Source: Diplonema papillatum (Eukaryota > Euglenozoa > Diplonemea > Diplonemida > Diplonemidae). From it: a stretch of DNA of 64,000 bases. The translations under genes and the position numbers were made by a program. Of the stretch, positions 55,879 through 64,000 are shown piece after piece. A model generated the notes under the pieces. The model had not been told where the DNA came from, searched no databases, and saw nothing but the letters and a program-made list of their open reading frames with translations. The stretch lies in NCBI GenBank assembly GCA_030068145.1, contig JAPJBO010000253.1:186001-250000 (forward strand). The letters are read 5' to 3'. Within the stretch, counting starts at the first letter, position 1. Each line of letters begins with the position of its first letter.

Positions 55879-58800
55879 ATGCCGCGCCTGTGTGTTTGGT
55901 TCGTGCTCTGTGCGTGGGCACCATGTCTTGTTGGCGCAGAATCTGAGCGACAGGCAAAGCCACTAGGCATAAGTGGGCACATGGGAACGGCGGACTTATG
56001 GCCCCGCGGCGAGAGAATCCGCTACTACGTCGACTCATCTTCAAATGCCGTTAAGAACGATCCGAGGGTGCTCAAGGCAGTAGCACACTTCGAGAAGTTC
56101 ACGTGTCTACGCTTCGAGCTGTGTGACGAAAACGACCTCTCGGCGTGTCCGCTTCCAAGGATGAAGTTCTTTTCCACGGAGGGGTGCTACTCAGCGGTGG
56201 GGGTGTGCCCGAATTGCGAGAACGGAGTCGCTTTTGTCGACGGTTGCGGAGGCCAGGGTATGTCTTTTTGCATTTCAAGAGGGGCGGAGACTAGAAGGGA
56301 ATAGAAGAGAAGTCATGCTTCGTTGTGAGGTATAATTAAGGTGTATTGGGAACGTGTCAGTTAGACTTTGGCGGACACTTGCCGGCAAGCGGAGAGCCCC
56401 CCCCAGGCATCTTGTTAAGAACCATCCATCCATCCATCAGCCTTTTGACCCCCCCCCCCCCCCCCCCCTAGGGCTATGTAGGATGGAAACGTTGGAAACG
56501 TTTCCGTTTCCGTTTCCGTTTCCGTTTCCTTCTTTTTGGCGGCGGATGGAAACGCCGTATCTTTTCAAAAGAAACGGCTGGTATGCCACTAGTATACTGG
56601 CTGAAGGTCCGACCGGAAATGTGTTCCGAACGGCGGACCCCGCAATCCAGTGGGAAACCATGGACAAGGTGGCTCCGAAAAAGAGGGAGGAAAGAAGCAT
56701 AAGAGTTGCGACCGCGTGGAGCAGACGCAACCACACGCATCCGGTTGTGATGACTTTGAGGTCTGCAGCTCTTTATACCAATGGCTGTTGTGGCGACGAT
56801 GCTCTGTTATGCGAGGCCGTTGGCCAACGCGCTGAAGACGATCGGGAAAGCACATCCGCTTCCAATAATAGGCTATACAGATACGGTCGTTCAGGACAGC
56901 GGGAGCACCGCCGCGCCACAGGCTACAAGACCGGGGTTTTCGGCGGCGTAAGACAAAGAGGGAGTGCGATCAGCATCAGGAGGTGAGAAGGGCACACGTA
57001 TGCCGGGGCAATGTTGAACCCGCCAGAAAAGCGATGGCCACGCAGTAACGTGTGCGTTAAACATCGCTTGCCACTGTGCACCTTGCATACGACGACGGGT
57101 GGCAACCGTCACCGGAAGGGGCACCATCGGGCGGTGTTGTCGGAGCATAGACAGCGACGGCAGGAAGAACCCCACCGACAATGCAGAAGAGGACGGCAGA
57201 TTCAAAAAGCCCCACTCGGCACGGCCGCCGATACAAGTAAACATGAGAACGTGGGTTGGAAGCAGCAGAGGACGAAGTGGTAGGCACAGAAGAGTGGAAC
57301 CTGGTGTCAGAAAACCTCAGCATCCGCATGTGACGACATTCTGCATCATTAGCTTGTGGTTACCTATTTGCTCGTGTCAGATTGCCGATGAAAGAAAACG
57401 GTGAGCATCAGCGACTGCTCTGCACAAACGAGACCGCGACGACACACAAGAAGGGGCCGAGCCAAGTCGAAGAACAGCCCAGGAAGGGCCCTGAAGAGTC
57501 AGAGAGCCCGCCAGAAGACGGAGGAAGAGAAGTGCCCGCTGGTAGATCAAAAGAAGAAGGTGATCCCGCCCTGAAAGGAAAGCCAAATTTGGCTGGAAAC
57601 GGACACCCGACGGACACACAGAAGGACCCGCGAAGTGGTATCCTATAGGGCCCCTCAGCACGAGGAGCCTTCTGGCGTTTCTTTTAAAAGAAACGGAAAC
57701 GTTTCCGTTTCCGTTTCCGTTTCCGTTTCCATATTTCGAAAAAACTAAAAGAAACGGCGTTTCCATCCAACTTAGCCCTAGGGGGGGTCAAAAGCTGTCA
57801 AAATAGGTCATTTTTTTGGGAACCACATAGGGGCTCCTAAAAGGCAATAAAATTTGGTAAACCGCCCCAGAACCGTATAGAAATGCCTAAAACATGCTTT
57901 TTGGCTGCTGAAGTGCCCCGAAAAGGCCTTTTTACGAGTGCCCAATTTTTGGACTCAGGGTGGACACCGTTTGGTACCGGTGTTCTTCTTTTTAGGTGAC
58001 AACCCCAAAAATAGTGACAGCATGAACCGAAGAAGGAAAACAGCACTGCCCAAACCTATGTATTTTTACTCAAAAGACTTTCCTGAGAGTTGGGGATGGT
58101 GGGGCTTCGTAGGAGGCATTGACAAGCGACTCAATGAGGTACGGCTTCGTAACGTGCCGCCCCCTCGAGTCCTTGACGTCAGCGCCAGCTTTCGTAGTGG
58201 CCTGTGTCGTGTAGCGTGCTACCGCAAGCTGCAGATACCCTGCCCTGAGCTGCTATGTCGTGGCAGCCCTATGAATCCACCGCCGAACCTTTTCGTTCAA
58301 GTCCAGTTTTCTATTTTTGTTCAAGCTCAACGTGCGTTGGGGTTAGGTACCAGATACACCCCGGTGACCAGTATTGTCTTCCGTGCGTGTGCAATGCGAC
58401 CCTTTCGGGGTGGTGTACGAAAGGCGAACTTGAATAAAAGACACTGTCGCGTGCATCCCTTCAACAAAAACGTTGGGATCTGGAAAATCCCACTACGGAT
58501 GAGAGCATCTCATTGTTTTTCTCGGAAAGACATCGAACTTTGTGAATATCGCCCCAGCAGCAGTTCGGGGAAGAGCTGCTGCCTGCGGTGTCAACAACAC
58601 CTCAGCTTGCGCAAGACTCAGAGAGCCTTTTGGGACGTTGTTAACCATCCAGACGAGCAACGTTCATAGCTGCCTTCCTCCTGGGTGTCGTTTGCCCTTT
58701 TGTTGCTTCCATTTGTGGCTGCCTGCACGTGATTGTAGCCTCATCTTTGCATGGTATGAACAGTGAAGCACACCCACAGGCTGCTAGCCGGTACCAAACG

Positions 58801-61800
58801 GTGTCCACCCTAAAACCATCAACTAATACACCCCCCCCTGGGCCATTTTCCATGAAACTTTCCCCAAAAACACGTTTCCGGGCATTTCTGAGGCGGGTTG
58901 CATGTTTTTTTAGCCTTAAACTGCCGTTAAGTCTACAGGCTGAAAATGTCACCATTTTGACGCAAAAAAAGACCTTTTGACCCCCCCTACCCCCCCCCCC
59001 CCCCCCCCCCCCCCGGGTTTCGCTCGCGACCGTTTCCTGAACAATCCTTCACTAAATCCGCGGTTAAATAACCTGGCCTCAGTGGTGCAAGCACCACGCG
59101 CTCTTCAAACCCAAGAAACATTTCCCCCCCCCGAGGTGCACACAACACCGCGGTGAAAAAAACACAGGGGGCTAGTCCCTCAAGGTTTCATTCCCCACTT
59201 TGGGAGCCATACACTCCCCTCTTTACAACTTTCTATTTTCTATTTTGCATCCCTTTCCTAGACGACATCTTCCTCGAAGAAGACTTGATGCTAGCATCAA
59301 CCATGCATGAGAGGCAGTGCTCTGCCTAAACATTAAACTAAGATTTTCCCCCCTAGGCATAGGTGGCAGGCGAGTCACGACTCGCCCCAGACTCGTCTTC
59401 ACTCGCCCTGTCACTCGCCCTCACTCGCCCTTCACTCACCCTCAGTACCATCAGGGTCAAAAGTTTGTGCCTTCTCCGACCCACTCAGGTGCGGGCTTTA
59501 ACCCACAAAAAATTCGGCAAATACCCCGTCGCCAAAAATACCCCCCATTATGGTGAAGAAAGACGTGTTGGGGGGGAACGGCAGCAGAGAAGTTTCCCGC
59601 GCTGTCGACCCACATCACGGCGGTGCTGGCCACCGCTGAGTATGACGGGGGTCGACAGCGTCTTCTCGGTGACGAACGCCATGGAGACGATACACTGCGC
59701 TACGTGGATCTGCACAACACAAAACTGTTTCTGCGGATACATGGTGATGACACATTTGTCTTTGTCGCTGACGACGACGACAACGACGCCGACAATGACG
59801 ACCTGGAAGCTCCCGACATGTGCATTGTGTGAGGGCAGACCTTCTGCACACTAGGCAGTATTCTGCCAAAACATCAAGATGTTCTCACCCCTACCCCTTC
59901 TCCTGCACTTGTGGTCATGCGCCGTAACAGAATCGGCAGCCCCTCGGCTTCATGAGCACGGTGGCAGCGGCAAAACAGGTCGGAATCGAGGCGGAGTGCG
60001 CTCTTCGACGTGTGCCACCATGGTCCACAGAGGGCGAGTTGGGCGAGTCAAAAGGCGAGTTTGGGGGCTCTAGGGCCCTAGGGCGAGTCTGGGGCGAGTC
60101 GTGACTCGCCCGCCACCTATGCCTAGGGCTACACGACACACATACATAACTTGTGAAAATAACTTGTTATTTTATAACTAGCTATATTTGATAACTTGTA
60201 ACTAGCACAAGCTAGTTATATAACTAGCTCCTGTAGGCATTTTTAGGTAAAATGCATTGCAGCCCACCACAGCTTGAAAGACCAGGCCCTTTTTGTTAGT
60301 GAAGAAGTGAAGCCACTGGTGAGCACAGCGGCGGAAACTACTGGCGGCATCTATTGGTGGAAAATTCTCTCACGACAGAAACTCTTGGTGGATTTTTTTC
60401 ATAACGGAAACTATTCGTGGAAAGTTCTCTCACGACAGAAACCTGATGGAAACTTTCTCGTGGCGGAAACTACTTGCGGAAATTTCTTTGGTGGGAAATT
60501 GTTGGTGGAAACCTTCTACAACGGAAACTATTGGACAGAAATTCACTCACGAAAACCTGCTGGAGTTTTCTTGCGGCGAAAACTACCGGCAGAAATTTCT
60601 TCACGGGAAATTCTGGGCAATTCTTTTTTTACAACGGAAACTATTATGGTGGAGATTTCTCTTGTGGCAGAAACCTGATGGAAATTTCTCATGGCAGAAA
60701 CTACCAGCGGAAATTTCTTATGGCGAAAAACGTTGGGCGGGATTTCTTATGGCGAAAAATGTTGGGAAGCTTTTTGTTCCGCATACGATTGGTGGAAACT
60801 TCTCCCATGGCAGAAACCTGATGGAAATTTGTGTACAGTCTCCTTCTACAGTTCTTCAAATCCTTTCTGCTTAAGCAGCAGGGAAGTACCCTTTCGTCAA
60901 TGTTCAGCGCGTGGCTTAAATAGTGGACCACAATCCCATCCAGGCTAGGGCAGTGGTCATGGCAAACATTGAACGTTTTTGATCAAACGTGAATCAAACG
61001 TGATGCCCCGATCTGGGACATTCTCATTCGAACTGTACATGTACACACAGAGGGCTTGGTTCACGAGATTGGACATGCAGTCGGCCTCACCCACGAGTTC
61101 TGGCGCCAAGACAGGGATGAATTCATCCTCATTTCGCCGACTGACCCTGTAGAGCCAGCAGCAGCAGCATCAGGGTCCCGTGATCTTGGACCGTTCGACA
61201 GGAACAGCGTGATGATGTACGGGCGACGTGTTGTACGCCTTGTTGAAAATCATCTCCTTACCAAAAAAGATGTGGCAGCACTCCACTTCATGTATAACAC
61301 CTGCTCGGACGACTACGACCTACCAAGTTGCATGGCGAGCAGAAGTGAGACGGAAACATTGCTTATCCCGCACTCAAAGCTGTTTACGGTGCAGTTTAAC
61401 AGTCAATGGCGGGCGAATGGAAGGCTGAGCGTCACCTACCAGTCTACGACAGCACCAAATTTTGCGACAGAAGAGAGCACCTACAACACACATGATTCTC
61501 TCAAAACCACGCTTACTTTCACTCCACCATCGTCAAGTGTGGGTATGCCTAACTTTTGGCTTCTTTCATTGAATTCAAAGAGTCAGGATGGCAATTACCG
61601 TAATTGGATGACCATTTTTACTGTGGAGATTCTGATGCACCAACGCCAACCGGGGTTTAATTCAATCTAAACTCACAAAACTGCTGTCACAGGTTCTACA
61701 TACGTTCTCGCCGCAACGTTCTCTGGAAATGGTGGTCAGCCAGTTAGCTGCCCAGTTACGGTCAAAATTGCGCCGGACAACCTAGTTTGCTACGGAAAGA

Positions 61801-64000
61801 CTTCCAGCGACCCAACAGTCTGCGGCGGGCGAGGCACTTGTACGTCGAAACCTTATGATCCCTGTGTGTGCGATGCCGGGTTCGAGGGCTATGAGTGCCG
61901 CGGGTACGACACATGCGGGGACAACCTGTTTTTCTCATTTGATGATCCTTTTCTGTACTTCTTGGAGAGCGGTACTATGGACACTGGCTTCGCTGTATCA
62001 GGATCCTCTGCACATTTCACCGACAAGGCTGAATACAAGGTACGTGACAGCCGAGAAGGAAACTATCGCTGGAGCAGGTACACTTTCTACATCGCTTTGG
62101 AGTCTCGCAACAACGGACCGGTCGTTAGCTTCGAGCCAGGTCAGGGTGACCCTTGCTGGACTGTCAAATTCTTGGGTGGTTCCAAACCAGTTGTGTCCGG
62201 CTTGTCTTCGACGACGGTAGATCTTGTAATGGACCTGCGCCGCTGGTACTTCGTAGAGATTGACTATCATGGAAGGACGCGCACCATCTCTCTCACAATC
62301 GACCACAAACGGTACGTGACGAGTGCTCCGATTGGTTCCCACTGTACTGGCAGCAATGACAGGATGATGCTGGTGGCCCTGACCGCCGCAAACTACTGGC
62401 TCGATGAGGTCAATTTTTACTGCGACTCGTACATTTCGATGACAGGGTCGCTGCCATCCGCAAGCCAAGGTGACTTAGTCTCAGGGGGGACGACCCTGAC
62501 ACTGACTCTCGAAGGCGACTACACTTGGGCTACGACCGAGACAACGAAGCAAGCTGTAATCGATTCGATGACAGCTGTGGTCTCTGGTCCAAGTGGGTGG
62601 AACGCTTTAAAGTCCGCAATGCTGGACACATCGTTGGTTCAGATTGACGGCTCGGTGGTTACTGTGGGGCCGTTGAAGCCAGCACAGCAGTTTTCTGAGC
62701 AGCAGGAGACCCACATCGTATTGACACTCAATCCTGCCATGTTTTCCACACCGACCCTGTTCCTTGAAGGCGATTTGCCATTTGGTGCAGCAGATCTTAA
62801 GTTCAGAGTTCCAGGGACTGGATCTGCGCCCCCGGATGCCCCGTCCGCACCAGGTCCTGCACCTGCGCCGGGACCTGTACCCGCACCAGGTCCGCCGACA
62901 TCAGGCGAGGTGGTAGGTGAAGGATTGAAATCGCGCGCTTACAAACCCGGCGGTGAGGTAAAAAACTTTCCTGCATACAACAGCCTCACATCGATTGCCG
63001 AGTGGGTGTCAGGCACAGTCAGGTTCAACAACAAGCAGGAGTGGCGCCCGTTCGCAGATGTCACCGACGACTTCGCGACTCGGCACTTTGGGTTGATCAA
63101 TATTGACGAAGCCGGCTCGTACACGTTTTACACCACCTCCGACGACGGCTCGCGGTTGTTCATCGATGGACAGCAGATTGTCGACAACGGCGGTCTTCAC
63201 GGTGCCGAAACGAAGGAAGGCACTTTGCACTTGAACCCTGGGCTGCACACGATTGACTTGCATTTCTTCGAGCATAACGGAGGCGCGGTATTGGTGCTTG
63301 AGTGGCGCCCGCCGCGTTCCAATGGTAAAGTGTTGATTCCGGCGTCTGTTTTGCGCGTAGCGGCGACTGACTTCGCGTCAGGAGCAGGAGGTCCCGTACC
63401 CGCACCAGGTCCTGTACCTGCACCAGGTACTGTGCCTGCACCAGGTCCTGTACCCGCACCAAGTCCGCCGACATCGGGCGAGGTGATGGGTGAAGGATTA
63501 AAATCGCGTGCTTACAAACCCGGCGGCGAGGTAAAAAACTTTCCTGGTTACAACAGCCTCACGCCGATTGCCGAGTGGGTGTCAGGCACAGTCAGGTTCA
63601 ACAACAAGCAGGAGTGGCGCCCGTTCGCAGATGTCACCGACGACTTCGCGACTCGGCACTTTGGGTTGATCAATATTGACGAAGCCGGCTCGTACACGTT
63701 TTACACCACCTCCGACGACGGCTCGCGGTTGTACATCGATGGACGGCAGATTGTTTACAACGGCGGTCTTCACGGCTCTAAAATGGAGGAAGGCACTTTG
63801 TACTTGAATGCTGGGCTGCACACGATTGACTTGCAGTTCTTCGAGCACAACGGAGGCGCGGTATTGGTGCTTGAATGGCGCCCACCGCGTTCCAATGGAA
63901 AAGTGTTGATTCCGGCGTCTGTTTTGCGCGTAGCGGCGACTGACTTCTTGGCAGGAGCAGGAGGTCCCGTACCTGCACCAGGTCCTGTACCTGCACCAGG
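55879..64000 (+). CDS. Secreted astacin-like metalloprotease with EGF and PA14 domains (runs off the window)
   Basis: Exons 55879-56257, 61051-61599 and 61693 onward, joined in frame (donors GTATGT and GTAATT, acceptors CACACAG and GTCACAG); more than 1070 residues, incomplete at the right edge. Signal peptide 1-20, a short propeptide, then an M12A catalytic domain: LWPRGERIRYYVDSS, FEKFTCLRFELCDE, GCYSAVG, the zinc site HEIGHAVGLTHE with the astacin glutamate after the third His, and the Met-turn SVMMYG. Exon 3 gives an EGF-like domain (CGGRGTCTSKPYDPCVCDAG), a LamG/concanavalin-like region (about 61915-62450), then PA14 domains at about 62926-63366 and 63493-63930, each preceded by PAPGPVPAPGP linkers. 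PA14 usually binds glycans. An extracellular or wall/matrix-remodelling enzyme is likely. All catalytic residues seen are intact. Intron 1 is 4.8 kb and full of transposons. Confidence 0.85.
56438..57798. mobile_element. Inverted-repeat DNA element A in the astacin intron, 1.36 kb
   Basis: Left end CCTTTTGACCCCCC (C-run) then CTAGGGCTATGTAGGATGG; the right end mirrors it (CCATCCAACTTAGCCCTAGG then GGGGGTCAAAAGC). Just inside, GTTTCC hexamers are arrayed in inverted orientation at both ends. No transposase is recognised, so it is non-autonomous. Its ends share the CTTTTGACCCCCC motif with element B. Confidence 0.75.
57781..58990. mobile_element. Inverted-repeat DNA element B, 1.2 kb, abutting element A
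   Basis: It starts GGGGGGGTCAAAAGCTGTCA and ends GACCTTTTGACCCCCCC. The inverted arms are long (about 200 bp, diverged) and finish inward at GGGTGGACACCGTTTGGTAC (57959) and its complement (58790-58815). Between them the plus strand is open for 243 codons (57938-58669), starting in the arm, without a recognisable transposase motif. Confidence 0.7.
59030..59128 (+). repeat. Dispersed repeat R8, second copy
   Basis: Follows a long C-run; nearly identical to 9452-9545. Confidence 0.75.
59140..59350 (+). repeat. Dispersed repeat R9
   Basis: Full-length copy from ACACAGGGGGCTAGTCCCTC to CATGCATGAGAGGCAGTGCT and TAAGATTTTCCCCC. Confidence 0.8.
59351..60128. mobile_element. Inverted-repeat DNA element C, 0.78 kb, in the astacin intron
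   Basis: Left end CCCTAGGCATAGGTGGC then AGGCGAGTCACGACTCGCCC; the right end is its mirror (GGGCGAGTCGTGACTCGCCC then GCCACCTATGCCTAGGG), about 45 bp with one or two mismatches. GGCGAGT motifs are repeated inside both ends, a subterminal repeat pattern typical of hAT/Mutator-style elements. A small plus-strand frame (59623-59832) has an Asp-rich run, DDDDNDADNDD. No transposase is seen. Confidence 0.85.
60140..60235. repeat. AT-rich palindromic cluster
   Basis: Overlapping dyads of ATAACTTGT/ACAAGTTAT type and TAACTAGC/GCTAGTTA, able to fold into several alternative hairpins. Confidence 0.6.
60320..60840. repeat. Degenerate tandem repeat of about 30-36 bp
   Basis: Irregular units around GGCGGAAACTACT, GGTGGAAATTTCTC and GACAGAAACCTGATGG. 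Open frames on all plus-strand frames here are repeat-driven. Confidence 0.75.
62860..64000 (+). repeat. Internal 567-bp coding repeat (linker plus PA14)
   Basis: The stretch from the PAPGP linker through the PA14 domain is repeated almost identically (62920-63400 and 63487-63967). A third linker begins at the window edge, so more units may follow. Confidence 0.9.

Overview
This window is nuclear DNA of an intron-bearing, GC-rich, very repeat-rich eukaryote, most likely a free-living protist. The evidence is GT-AG spliceosomal introns, TATA boxes, p24 cargo proteins with dilysine tails, an archaemetzincin, an astacin-like protease and a fragment with eukaryotic-type large-subunit rRNA signature. 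I cannot place it in a phylum from the sequence alone.

Layout. 1-14.6 kb is mostly repeats: a roughly 112/342-bp satellite, a 28-bp minisatellite, one orphan exon, a 5'-truncated LINE tail, copies of a roughly 290-bp SINE-like element, and a 177-bp tandem repeat. 14.7-16.2 kb carries an intact METTL21-type methyltransferase and a partial downstream copy of it. 17.5-20.5 kb is a two-exon archaemetzincin whose intron holds an LSU rRNA fragment and whose catalytic glutamate is replaced by methionine. 21.1-23.05 kb is a satellite array. 23.3-32.2 kb holds two paralogous four-exon p24 (GOLD) genes, each with a WW-like domain inserted between the GOLD domain and the coiled coil. The second intron of the first one contains two good antisense exons of another gene. 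34.35-39.67 kb is a foldback-like element with terminal inverted repeats, a 41-bp tandem array and a long palindrome enclosing a retroelement RNase H fossil. 39.7-43.6 kb is a kelch-repeat/coiled-coil protein. 45.6-50.4 kb is a small TPR protein whose intron contains a second 41-bp satellite with higher-order structure. 52.3-53.8 kb is a GltS-type sodium/glutamate symporter, a mainly bacterial family. 55.9-64.0 kb is a secreted astacin-EGF-PA14 protein that runs off the window; its 4.8-kb first intron is a nest of inverted-repeat transposons.

The genes do not form one pathway. Two themes stand out: early secretory traffic (two p24-WW proteins, and possibly a glycosidase-like antisense gene) and metalloproteases (one likely inactive archaemetzincin, one apparently active astacin). 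The strongest candidates for something undescribed are the duplicated p24-WW architecture, the HMxxH archaemetzincin, and the foldback element whose right end supplies a TATA-like box just upstream of the kelch gene.
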